Part shown: piece after piece, positions 6,723 to 12,767 of the stretch
How the letters are laid out: every line of letters begins with the position of its first letter
Position numbering within the stretch: position 1 is the stretch's first letter
Source of the DNA: Mannheimia granulomatis
Lineage (GTDB): Bacteria > Pseudomonadota > Gammaproteobacteria > Enterobacterales > Pasteurellaceae
NCBI RefSeq assembly: GCF_013377255.1
Contig: NZ_CP016614.1
Coordinates: 876,501 to 940,500 of the forward strand
Length of the DNA stretch: 64,000 bases
Reading direction: 5' to 3'
The notes under the pieces: model-generated
The model's database searches: none
Told to the model about the DNA's origin: nothing
The model's input: the letters and a program-made list of their open reading frames with translations, nothing else
Made by a program: the position numbers and the translations under genes

Positions 6723-6752
6723 TTGATATTTAACTTTGTGGCACAATATAAT
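6723..6752 (+). promoter_or_regulatory. Sigma70-type promoter of the Panacea module
   Basis: TTGATA (6723-6728), 18-bp spacer, TATAAT (6747-6752), about 90 nt before the ATG at 6843. It lets the Panacea pair be transcribed in the repressed prophage, as expected for a toxin-antitoxin module. Confidence 0.6.
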
Positions 6753-6842
6753 AAATTGTAAATTGATCTTTGACAGCCTGTGTAAATATTTCATTACCCG
6801 GGCTATTTTTCTACCTTAAACTGTTTATTTAAGGAGGTTTGT

Positions 6843-7283
6843 ATGGCTTATTCAGCAATGCAGGTCGCAAATGCTTTTATTCAGAAAGCACAAGAGGGGA
6901 GTATTCCCGCTTTAACACCAATGAAATTGCAGAAACTAATGTTTTTTGCACAATCTTGGTATTTACGGCTTTATAATTGCCGGCTCATAAATGATGAGTT
7001 TGTCCGTTGGCGACATGGACCAGTTATTCAATCTGTATATTATGAGTTTTCAGCAAATGGTGGGCGTATCATTGAAAGTCCTGCTAAGAATGCTTTTGGA
7101 ACACCAGTGCCACCTCAATTATCTATGGCTGATAATCAATTTCTTGATCGTATCATTGCTACGTATGGGGAATATGGAGGTTGGCAGTTATCTGATATGA
7201 CACATAATGCAAAAGGTGCTTGGGCAATGAATACATTAGGAACAGTAATCTCTGATACGGAGATGATAAATGGAGCCATTTGA
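6843..7283 (+). CDS. Panacea-domain (DUF4065/SocA-like) antitoxin candidate (146 aa)
   Basis: The whole protein is a Panacea (DUF4065) domain. Recognisable parts are AMQVANAFIQKA, TPMKLQKLMFFAQSWYLRLY, DEFVRWRHGPVIQSVYYEF and GWQLSDMTHNAKGAW. Proteins of this family act as antitoxins for many unrelated toxins and also occur as GepA/SocA-like phage and mobile-element proteins. AAGGAGG lies upstream of the ATG. The next gene starts inside its last codons (14-nt overlap) and encodes a membrane protein, so the pair resembles reported Panacea toxin-antitoxin operons. It has its own promoter and terminator and is AT-rich. Confidence 0.85.
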   Translation: MAYSAMQVANAFIQKAQEGSIPALTPMKLQKLMFFAQSWYLRLYNCRLINDEFVRWRHGPVIQSVYYEFSANGGRIIESPAKNAFGTPVPPQLSMADNQFLDRIIATYGEYGGWQLSDMTHNAKGAWAMNTLGTVISDTEMINGAI

Positions 7284-7614
7284 ATCCGAGGTTATTCGTA
7301 ACACTACACCAATAACAAATAATGAACCAGACAATGAGTTTGAAGAAGAATTAAAACGTTCAGCAAAAAAGAACGAACATTCTCGAGATCAAACATTTAA
7401 AAACCACGTTAATATTGTGGCATTAATTGGATTATGGGGAGTTGTTGTAGCTGTTTTGTTGAGTGGTGTTTTTTATTTATACCATATGCTTTCTCCTGAA
7501 TGTTTGCATTTTCTAAACCAAACTCAGCTAGAGCAGATTCGAACTTTCGTTGTTACTGCAATTCTATCTAGTTCTCTTACCAATTACGCCAATAGACATA
7601 TTAACGAAGAATAA
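7270..7614 (+). CDS. Membrane protein coupled to Panacea gene, toxin candidate (114 aa)
   Basis: The ATG at 7270 lies within the end of the Panacea gene. Residues 1-50 are polar and acidic (NEPDNEFEEELKRSAKKNEH). A transmembrane helix follows (NIVALIGLWGVVVAVLLSGV, about residues 51-70) and a second, weaker hydrophobic segment lies at about residues 92-106 (FVVTAILSSSLTNYA). I do not recognise the family. Position, size and coupling suggest it is the toxin of a Panacea pair acting at the membrane. An alternative is a membrane anchor for the Panacea protein. The function is inferred from context only. Confidence 0.6.
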   Translation: MEPFESEVIRNTTPITNNEPDNEFEEELKRSAKKNEHSRDQTFKNHVNIVALIGLWGVVVAVLLSGVFYLYHMLSPECLHFLNQTQLEQIRTFVVTAILSSSLTNYANRHINEE

Positions 7615-7638
7615 GCCTCATATTGTTGAGGCTTTTTT
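7613..7638 (+). terminator. Terminator of the Panacea module
   Basis: AAGCCTCA (7613-7620), loop TATTGT, TGAGGCTT (7627-7634), running into TTTTTT. The stem overlaps the stop codon of the membrane protein gene. Confidence 0.9.
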
Positions 7639-7640
7639 AT

Positions 7641-7724
7641 TTGACACCACCGCCAAATTCAGCGTAATATATCCCCACTTTCAACAGAAAGTCAGTAAGC
7701 CACAATTTATTAGTGGCTTTTTTT
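7641..7724 (+). promoter_or_regulatory. Regulatory cassette 1: promoter plus immediate terminator
   Basis: TTGACA (7641-7646), 18 bp, TAATAT (7665-7670) is an almost consensus sigma70 promoter. Only about 25 nt after the expected start is a terminator: GCCAC (7699-7703), loop, GTGGC (7713-7717), then seven T. Two further cassettes with the same promoter spacing and overlapping wording (CCGCC, AAATTCAG, TAATAT, and AAATTTG after the terminator) lie at 8098 and 8986. It precedes the DUF2513 gene. Confidence 0.7.
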
Positions 7725-7747
7725 ATATATAAAATTTGGAGAGTAAT

Positions 7748-8101
7748 ATGAAACGCAACTGGGATTTAATCCGTAAAATACTACTCAAACTGGAAGAAAA
7801 AGCAGACAGCACCAGTTGGCTAGAATCTACTGATATTAAGGGCTATGATGCAAAAACGGTTGCCTATCATTACAAATTACTAAATAATGCTGGGCTGATT
7901 GAGGCAATAGATATTTCTTCTTTGGAAGAGGAAGATTTTTCTGCAACTAGCTTGACTTGGCAAGGACACGAATTTTTAGACAAAATCCGCAATGACAGCG
8001 TATGGAATAAAGTAAAATCCACTGTCCAAAGTAAAAGCCTAGATTTGAGCTTTGATGTAATCAAAACTGTTGCAACAAAAATTATTACGGCAATGATTTG
8101 A
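7748..8101 (+). CDS. DUF2513-family protein (117 aa)
   Basis: Start MKRNWDLIRKILLKLEEK, then YDAKTVAYHYKLLNNAGLIEA and SLTWQGHEFLDKIRND, are the signature of DUF2513, a winged-helix-like domain common in phage and mobile-element genes. The role is unknown; DNA binding is plausible from the fold. The ATG at 7748 has GGAGAG upstream and is preferred to the in-frame TTG at 7736. Its TGA stop lies inside the TTGACA of the next regulatory cassette. Confidence 0.85.
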   Translation: MKRNWDLIRKILLKLEEKADSTSWLESTDIKGYDAKTVAYHYKLLNNAGLIEAIDISSLEEEDFSATSLTWQGHEFLDKIRNDSVWNKVKSTVQSKSLDLSFDVIKTVATKIITAMI

Positions 8102-8164
8102 CAACCGCCCCAAATTCAGGCTAATATGCCCTCAATTCCAAGCCGTCCACCAACGGCTTTTTTT
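8098..8164 (+). promoter_or_regulatory. Regulatory cassette 2: promoter plus immediate terminator
   Basis: TTGACA (8098-8103) overlaps the preceding stop codon; 18 bp later is TAATAT (8122-8127). A terminator follows at once: AAGCCGT (8140-8146), loop CCACCA, ACGGCTT (8153-8159), T-run to 8164. The layout and parts of the sequence match cassettes 1 and 3. It precedes the gene at 8188. Confidence 0.7.
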
Positions 8165-8187
8165 GTATCTTAAATTTGAGGTGAAAT

Positions 8188-8985
8188 ATGGTTGCGGAAA
8201 CACAGTACACAATAGACAAAAATATGAAATTACTCATCGAAATTGATAATAGTGAACCGCTACAACTCTCCACCTTTTGCCAAAGTATGGAAGGAATTGC
8301 TGCCGAATACCGCCAATTTATCCAAGATAACAAAATTGAAATTGAGCCGTGCGAACAGCATATTTATGTCGAAAAAATCACACAAGGTTGTTTTCTTGTT
8401 GAACTCGCCGCACTGGTTTCAAGTACCTACCCATTGATTGAACAAGGTAATGCCATTCTCGAATTTGGAGGACATCTCAAAATGATTTTAGACTGGGCAA
8501 TGAATAAAGGCGAAAAGCCCGAACGACTCACACCGGCAATGCTAAAAAATGCCAGTAACATTTTAGAGCCAATAGCTATCGATCCAAAAGCACAATTCAA
8601 TCTGCAAGTATCGAATAATCAAGGCGATGTCCATATCCATTTACACGCCGATAATGCAATGGCTGGACTAGCTCAAAACAATATGAACAGAGAATTGAAA
8701 CTCCTCAAAGAGAGAGAAGAAAATACCTTACGAAACACCACACTCTATTGGTCATCCACCGCAGACGCACAAAGCAAAGCCCACGACAGAGCGATCATTC
8801 CTGCCATATCATCCAAGCCGGTAAGAGTACGCTTTGAAGATAAATCACTAAAAGACACGATGATTATCAATGAAGAATATCCTTACCATAAAATCTTTTT
8901 AGTTGATGTTTTAGTGGAATATATCGAAGATGAGCCTGTAATTTATAAAATTCTTAAACTTAACAGTTCAATGAATAAAATCTAA
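8188..8985 (+). CDS. Unknown element protein (265 aa)
   Basis: I do not recognise the family. The ATG at 8188 follows GAGGTG. The first ~160 residues are a mixed alpha/beta region (MKLLIEIDNSEPLQLSTFC, HIYVEKITQGCFLVELAALV). A strand GDVHIHLHAD follows near residue 150, then a charged helical stretch (ELKLLKEREENTLR). The last ~60 residues hold VRVRFEDKSLKD and KIFLVDVLVEYIEDEPVIYKI. It is cytoplasmic-looking with no membrane segment. It lies between two promoter-terminator cassettes, so it is its own transcription unit rather than a simple member of the early operon. Confidence 0.7.
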   Translation: MVAETQYTIDKNMKLLIEIDNSEPLQLSTFCQSMEGIAAEYRQFIQDNKIEIEPCEQHIYVEKITQGCFLVELAALVSSTYPLIEQGNAILEFGGHLKMILDWAMNKGEKPERLTPAMLKNASNILEPIAIDPKAQFNLQVSNNQGDVHIHLHADNAMAGLAQNNMNRELKLLKEREENTLRNTTLYWSSTADAQSKAHDRAIIPAISSKPVRVRFEDKSLKDTMIINEEYPYHKIFLVDVLVEYIEDEPVIYKILKLNSSMNKI

Positions 8986-9072
8986 TTGACAAAAACCGCT
9001 ACCATCGGCTAAGATAACCGCACAACAATTCTTCTAGCGGCTATCCGCACCCGACAGCATAGCGGTTTTTTT
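8986..9072 (+). promoter_or_regulatory. Regulatory cassette 3 and candidate promoter of the C4-type RNA
   Basis: TTGACA (8986-8991), 18 bp, TAAGAT (9010-9015). Downstream stems compete: GCTAT/ATAGC (9040-9044, 9059-9063), CCGC/GCGG (9045-9048, 9062-9065) and AACCGC/GCGGTT (9016-9021, 9062-9067), ending in seven T (9066-9072). CTTCTAG at 9031-9037 is complementary to the loop CTAGAAG of the RNA at 9119-9203. It begins right after the stop of the preceding gene. Confidence 0.65.
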
Positions 9073-9096
9073 ATGCCTAAAATTTGCTAAATCCCT

Positions 9097-9118
9097 AAAA
9101 CCACAGATCTGTGGTTTT
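9097..9118. repeat. Perfect 22-bp palindrome before the C4-type RNA
   Basis: AAAACCACAGA / TCTGTGGTTTT, an uninterrupted palindrome directly before the predicted C4-type RNA. As DNA it could be an operator; as RNA it could form a hairpin setting the 5' end of the processed RNA. Confidence 0.7.
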
Positions 9119-9203
9119 CTGCGGACGGGTCGAGAGAGCCTAATACAATACCTTCGGGAAATAAGCTCCGCCGTCTAGAAGCGGTTGTTGAAGCCCGTCC
9201 AAC
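9119..9203 (+). ncRNA. C4-type antisense RNA regulating the KilA-N gene
   Basis: A compact RNA closed by GGACGGG (9123-9129) and CCCGTCC (9194-9200). Inside are a CC-UUCG-GG hairpin (9151-9158) and a CCG/CGG hairpin presenting CTAGAAG (9175-9181). Two segments are complementary to the leader of the next gene: CTAGAAG pairs with CTTCTAG at 9235-9241, which overlaps the ribosome-binding site AGGGG (9240-9244), and CGTCCAAC (9196-9203) pairs with GTTGGACG (9213-9220). This is the arrangement of C4 RNA of phages P1 and P7, which turns off the antirepressor gene. The C4 call is from memory of the family plus the observed pairing. Confidence 0.7.
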
Positions 9204-9212
9204 CCTACAAAA

Positions 9213-9245
9213 GTTGGACGATACATTAACAAAACTTCTAGGGGC
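9213..9245 (+). promoter_or_regulatory. C4 target sites over the KilA-N ribosome-binding site
   Basis: GTTGGACG (9213-9220) and CTTCTAG (9235-9241) are the two complements of the upstream RNA. AGGGG (9240-9244) is the ribosome-binding site 7 nt before the ATG at 9252, so pairing at the second site would hide it. Confidence 0.65.
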
Positions 9246-9251
9246 ATAAAA

Positions 9252-9899
9252 ATGTCAAATCTACAAATCTTATCAAATTCAATTCGTCAAATTGACAACC
9301 TTTACTCTTTAACTGATCTGCATAAAGCTAGTGGCGGAAATGAAAAGCATAAGCCTGTTTTATTTTTGCGTTTAGATCAAACCAAAGATCTTATTTCAGA
9401 AATTGAAAATGACAAAGTACAGATCTGTACTTTGGCTGTTAAAACCGTTCGAGGCGGTACAAATCCAAGCACCTACGCATGTAAAGAACTTGTGATAGCC
9501 TACGCCGCGTGGATTTCGCCACAGTTCCATTTAGTCGTTCTGCGAGCGTTTTTAGACAAGTTGGAAAATTCGCAAAATTCTCAGCAAAATCTACCGCTTG
9601 CATTGCCTGAAAAGAAATACCAACGAGAATTCACCAAATCTGAACTTGAAGATATTGCTTGGTGTTGGTTTGAGGCAAACCAAATGTGCGAGTTTATCGG
9701 AAACCTTAAACCGGCACTTCAAGTACTCGGCTCGAATTTATATCCTCAGGCTTATTCAATGCACCACGAATACGGTATGCACTTAAAACGTATCGGCAAA
9801 CTTATTCACCGCATAACTCAAGGGATTGAGTTCGAGAGCCGTCCGTTTCAAAAACTCAATGAAAGTTTCACGCTAAAAGCTGAATTAGCCACAAGCTAA
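9252..9899 (+). CDS. KilA-N domain protein, antirepressor-like (215 aa)
   Basis: Residues ~14-105 form a KilA-N domain: LYSLTDLHKASGG, KPVLFLRLDQT, a variable loop, GGTNPSTYACKELVIAYAAW and ISPQFHLVVLRAF. This DNA-binding domain occurs in KilA of P1 and in many phage antirepressors. The C-terminal ~100 residues (KYQREFTKSELEDIAWCWFE, MHHEYGMHLKRIG) are helical and of unknown function. Upstream is a C4-type RNA with complements over the ribosome-binding site, as for P1 ant, so the likely role is to inactivate the phage repressor under post-transcriptional control. The antirepressor role is inferred. Confidence 0.85.
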   Translation: MSNLQILSNSIRQIDNLYSLTDLHKASGGNEKHKPVLFLRLDQTKDLISEIENDKVQICTLAVKTVRGGTNPSTYACKELVIAYAAWISPQFHLVVLRAFLDKLENSQNSQQNLPLALPEKKYQREFTKSELEDIAWCWFEANQMCEFIGNLKPALQVLGSNLYPQAYSMHHEYGMHLKRIGKLIHRITQGIEFESRPFQKLNESFTLKAELATS

Positions 9900-9973
9900 A
9901 ACATAGCCCAAAACCGACCGCACTTCCCAAACCGTGCGGCGGATTTCTGCACCCAAATTTTGAGGATTAGACG

Positions 9974-10081
9974 ATGAAATACGCAAAAATTATTCTATTT
10001 TTAACCGCTTTCGTGATAGTCGCCGACCACTTAGAGTTACGCAACGACTGCGATGGCAAACCTTGTTCTACACAAAATTAA
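9974..10081 (+). CDS. Tiny membrane or secreted peptide (35 aa)
   Basis: ATG at 9974 after GAGGATTAG; MKYAKIILFLTAFVIVADHL is a basic start plus one hydrophobic helix, and the tail ELRNDCDGKPCSTQN has two Cys. The DHL-x2-R-x2-C region resembles the tail of the tiny protein at 5004-5135. The function is unknown. It could be a small membrane effector. A terminator follows 23 nt later. Confidence 0.5.
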   Translation: MKYAKIILFLTAFVIVADHLELRNDCDGKPCSTQN

Positions 10082-10104
10082 TTGCAATTTTTTTAACAAA
10101 ATTG

Positions 10105-10131
10105 ACCGCTTGTAACTCAAGCGGTTTTTTT
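10105..10131 (+). terminator. Terminator built from an inverted uptake-signal core
   Basis: ACCGCTTG (10105-10112), loop TAACT, CAAGCGGT (10118-10125), then seven T. The stem is two inverted cores of the DNA uptake signal, a common terminator design in Pasteurellaceae. It lies upstream of the xis-like gene. Confidence 0.9.
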
Positions 10132-10152
10132 ATTATCTGGAGGAAGTAATGA

Positions 10153-10449
10153 ATGGAACATCTCACAATTAACCAAGTGGCCAAAGAATTAAATTGCCAC
10201 CCAAATACAGTCCGCCAACATTTAGCCGATTGGGGATTTTTCAAAATGGAAGGATCTAAAGTTTGGCGAGTTAAGCGAACCGATCTTGACCTAGTAAAAA
10301 AACAAGCGAATAATGGCCGTGGGGTATCTCTGTCGGTCGAGGAGAAAAGAAAATGTCGATCTACAGAAGAAAAGAAAACGGCCCGTGGTGGGTTGATATC
10401 ACAACCCCAAACGGCAAGAGAATTAAGAGAAGCACTCGCACGCTTGTAA
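10153..10449 (+). CDS. Excisionase-like HTH protein (98 aa)
   Basis: Starts after GGAGGAAGT. Residues 1-55 form a MerR/excisionase-type winged helix: LTINQVAKELNCHPNTVRQH, then WGFFKMEGSKVWRVKRTDLD. The C-terminal ~40 residues are charged and overlap the integrase start by 97 nt in another frame. Its place directly before and overlapping int suggests an excisionase (Xis) or integration-direction factor. A host-type transcription regulator is less likely in this position. The exact function is inferred. Confidence 0.75.
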   Translation: MEHLTINQVAKELNCHPNTVRQHLADWGFFKMEGSKVWRVKRTDLDLVKKQANNGRGVSLSVEEKRKCRSTEEKKTARGGLISQPQTARELREALARL

Positions 10450-11408
10450 AACGTGAAGCACAACAATATCACGATAAACTCAAGCAAGAAATGTGGGCAG
10501 AAGATAAACTCGAAGAGAAGAGAAAATATATCTTTGAAGATGCTTTGTTACATTATGTTCGTTCCGCTGAAGAATTAAAGGATAAATCCACTAAAAAGCG
10601 ACATGCTAAATATTGGTTATCTAAATTCGCCGGTAGAGAACTTAGTTCTTTAACAGCTCAAGAAATTATCTTAAATATTCCGAAAAAGCATGCGAAGACT
10701 AAACAGCCACTCTCTCATAGTACGCAGAATAAGTACGTTAAATCTTTATCGAGAGTATTAAATATTGCTCATAAACTCGGTATGTTAGATGCTGTCCCGC
10801 ATATACCGAAAAAGAAAGAACCGCCAATTCGTGTACGTTGGATCACTAAAGAACAAGCAAAACAACTCATAGACAAATTAAGCTCAGACTGGATGAAATC
10901 TATCTGCTTGTTTGCCTTGATGACTGGGGCAAGACGTACCGAAATTTTAACAATGACTTGGGATAAGATAGATTTTGTAAGGAAGGTAGCAATCGTGTCT
11001 AATGATGTCGCAAAATCAGGTAAGGCACGATCACTATTACTGAATCAAGAAGCGATTAAACTGCTTGAATCTATCCGCCACCGTCATTCTAAATATGTAT
11101 TTGTGGGCAGGAACGGTAATCCTTTACAGGATATTAACCGAAAAGCATTTAATTTGGCTACAAAAAAATGCTTACTGACTGATTTCCACTTTCACGACCT
11201 CCGCCACACTTGGGCGAGCTGGCACGTTCAAGCGGGAACGCCACTTTTTACATTAAAAGAATTAGGCGGTTGGGAAACCTTAGAAATGGTTAAAAAATAC
11301 GCCCATTTAAATGCAGATCACCTGCTGGAACACGCAAACAAGGTTGAAATTTACGGTACATTTACGGAACATTCGCAAAATGAACCAAGATTAAAACTTG
11401 TTGCGTAG
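10353..11408 (+). CDS. int: Tyrosine integrase of the prophage (351 aa)
   Basis: The N-terminal DNA-arm-binding part (IYRRKENGPWWVDITTPNGK) and SAM-like core-binding domain (~60-145) precede the catalytic domain. Catalytic residues visible are Arg194 (TGARRTEI), a Lys in AKSGKARS, His281 and Arg284 (HDLRHTWASW), Trp307 in LGGWE in place of the second His, and Tyr316 (MVKKYAHL). It catalyses site-specific insertion and excision. The ATG at 10353 has GGAG 8 nt upstream. It ends 31 nt before the 3' end of tRNA-Arg and points to it, the standard position for an integrase beside its attachment site. Confidence 0.97.
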   Translation: MSIYRRKENGPWWVDITTPNGKRIKRSTRTLVKREAQQYHDKLKQEMWAEDKLEEKRKYIFEDALLHYVRSAEELKDKSTKKRHAKYWLSKFAGRELSSLTAQEIILNIPKKHAKTKQPLSHSTQNKYVKSLSRVLNIAHKLGMLDAVPHIPKKKEPPIRVRWITKEQAKQLIDKLSSDWMKSICLFALMTGARRTEILTMTWDKIDFVRKVAIVSNDVAKSGKARSLLLNQEAIKLLESIRHRHSKYVFVGRNGNPLQDINRKAFNLATKKCLLTDFHFHDLRHTWASWHVQAGTPLFTLKELGGWETLEMVKKYAHLNADHLLEHANKVEIYGTFTEHSQNEPRLKLVA

Positions 11409-11439
11409 CATATAAGTGATTGAATTTAAAGGAATTTAA

Positions 11440-11516
<77 letters not shown>

Positions 11517-11539
11517 AGATGAGAATAAAATAAAAGAAG

Positions 11540-11616
11540 TGGTCGGCGAGATAGGATTTGAACCTACGACCCACTGGTCCCAAACCAGTTGCGCTACCAA
11601 GCTGCGCTACTCGCCG
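11540..11616 (-). tRNA. tRNA-Pro(TGG)
   Basis: 77 nt, minus strand: acceptor CGGCGAG/CTCGCCG, discriminator A, encoded CCA, anticodon TGG in TTTGGGA. It lies 23 nt upstream of tRNA-Arg and is probably cotranscribed with it. Confidence 0.97.
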
Positions 11617-11743
11617 ACAGATGTGGTTGATTATAGGTTTCTTTATTAAACAGTCAATCTTTTTTTATCAAACTACGTTTAAATGATGGAAGTTTATTCG
11701 CTATTCAAATTTAACTTATCAAAATGTTAATTTTTTGAGAAAA

Positions 11744-11759
11744 TAGCAAACGTTTTCTT
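11744..11759 (+). promoter_or_regulatory. Candidate PurR box before folD
   Basis: TAGCAAACGTTTTCTT matches 13 of 16 positions of the E. coli-type PurR consensus ACGCAAACGTTTTCGT, with the central CAAACGTTT intact. It lies 27 bp before the folD ATG. Regulation by PurR is inferred from the match only. Confidence 0.5.
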
Positions 11760-11785
11760 GAAATCGATTATTGGGGGGAAGAAAA

Positions 11786-12646
11786 ATGTCTGCACAAATT
11801 ATTTCCGGTAGTGCTATTGCATCGCAAATTAAACTTAATATAAGTGAAAAAATCGCTCAATATGTTCAGCAAGGCAAGCGTAAGCCAGGGCTTGCAGTTA
11901 TTCTTGTGGGGGAAGATCCGGCTTCTCAAGTTTATGTAGGGAGTAAACGTAAAAGTTGTGCAGAAATCGGCATTGAATCAAAATCTTATGATTTATCGGC
12001 AGAGACGACAGAATCAGAATTATTGGCTTTGATTGAGCAGTTAAATCAAGATGAGAGTGTCGATGGCATTTTGGTGCAATTACCGCTTCCAAAACAAATT
12101 GATTCCAGCAAAGTAATTGATGCAATTGTACCACATAAAGATGTAGATGGCTTCCACCCTTATAATGTTGGTCGTTTGGCTCAGCGTATTCCGACTCTAC
12201 GTTCTTGTACCCCATACGGTGTAATGAAATTACTTGAAACAACAGGTGTAGATTTATATGGCCAACATGCTGTCATTGTTGGGGCTTCTAATATTGTGGG
12301 GCGTCCAATGGCATTGGAATTATTGCTTGGAGGTTGTACGGTTACGGTTACCCATCGTTTTACCAAAGATCTGGAGAGCCATATTCGCCAAGCCGATATT
12401 TTGGTGGTGGCAGTTGGTAAGCCTGAATTTATTCCTGGCAATTGGATTAAAGCTGGGGCGATTGTAATTGATGTTGGTATTAACCGCACAGCAGATGGCA
12501 AATTAAAAGGTGATGTAGAGTATGCTGTGGCATCACAAAAAGCCTCATTTATTACCCCTGTACCGGGTGGTGTGGGTCCTATGACGGTGGCAATGTTGAT
12601 GCAAAACACCTTGCAAGCCTATGAAAATCACTTACAAGCGGTCTAA
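11786..12646 (+). CDS. folD: Methylenetetrahydrofolate dehydrogenase/cyclohydrolase FolD
   Basis: 286 residues. It interconverts 5,10-methylene-, methenyl- and 10-formyl-tetrahydrofolate with NADP, supplying one-carbon units for purines, formyl-Met and thymidylate. Visible motifs: YVGSKRKSCAEIGI with the catalytic Lys, PLPKQIDSSKVIDAI, DVDGFHPYNVGRL, the Rossmann segment IVGASNIVGRPMALELL, and TPVPGGVGPMTVAMLM near the end. The ATG at 11786 follows GGGGGGAAG; the in-frame TTG at 11771 is rejected. The last codons carry a DNA uptake signal. A terminator lies at 12665. Confidence 0.98.
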   Translation: MSAQIISGSAIASQIKLNISEKIAQYVQQGKRKPGLAVILVGEDPASQVYVGSKRKSCAEIGIESKSYDLSAETTESELLALIEQLNQDESVDGILVQLPLPKQIDSSKVIDAIVPHKDVDGFHPYNVGRLAQRIPTLRSCTPYGVMKLLETTGVDLYGQHAVIVGASNIVGRPMALELLLGGCTVTVTHRFTKDLESHIRQADILVVAVGKPEFIPGNWIKAGAIVIDVGINRTADGKLKGDVEYAVASQKASFITPVPGGVGPMTVAMLMQNTLQAYENHLQAV

Positions 12647-12664
12647 AATTCAAGATTTTTTACC

Positions 12665-12694
12665 AATCCCCAATTTCAGTTGGGGATTTTCTTT
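12665..12694 (+). terminator. folD terminator
   Basis: ATCCCCAA (12666-12673), loop TTTCAG, TTGGGGAT (12680-12687), then TTTCTTTT. Confidence 0.85.
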
Positions 12695-12767
12695 TCTAAC
12701 TTTCTAGGCTTTTTATCAATAAAAAGCTAAAATAGCTTCCATTTTTTTGAGAGCAAACTGATTTTAT

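Larger units (their letters stand above)
1..11439. mobile_element. Integrase-proximal part of a lambda-like prophage in tRNA-Arg
   Basis: The segment runs from the window edge to the 3' end of tRNA-Arg(TCT). Order from the tRNA leftward: tyrosine integrase, excisionase-like HTH gene, KilA-N gene with C4-type RNA, small phage genes, ssb, leader with boxA-like site, operators, toxin-antitoxin pair, two accessory genes, CI-like repressor, operators, Cro-like gene. This order and orientation match the int to cro segment of phage lambda. No structural, lysis or replication-initiation gene is in view. Whether the element is intact cannot be judged because the far end is outside the window; a plus-strand gene abutting cro hints at rearrangement. 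Confidence 0.85.

Noticed and set aside
10068..10487. 139-codon minus-strand frame opposite the xis-like gene
   Set aside because: It is a shadow of the xis-like and int genes, lacks a ribosome-binding site and shows no family motif.
10353..11408. XerC/XerD host recombinase
   Set aside because: The N-terminal arm-binding region, overlap with an excisionase-like gene and place at a tRNA 3' end mark a phage integrase.
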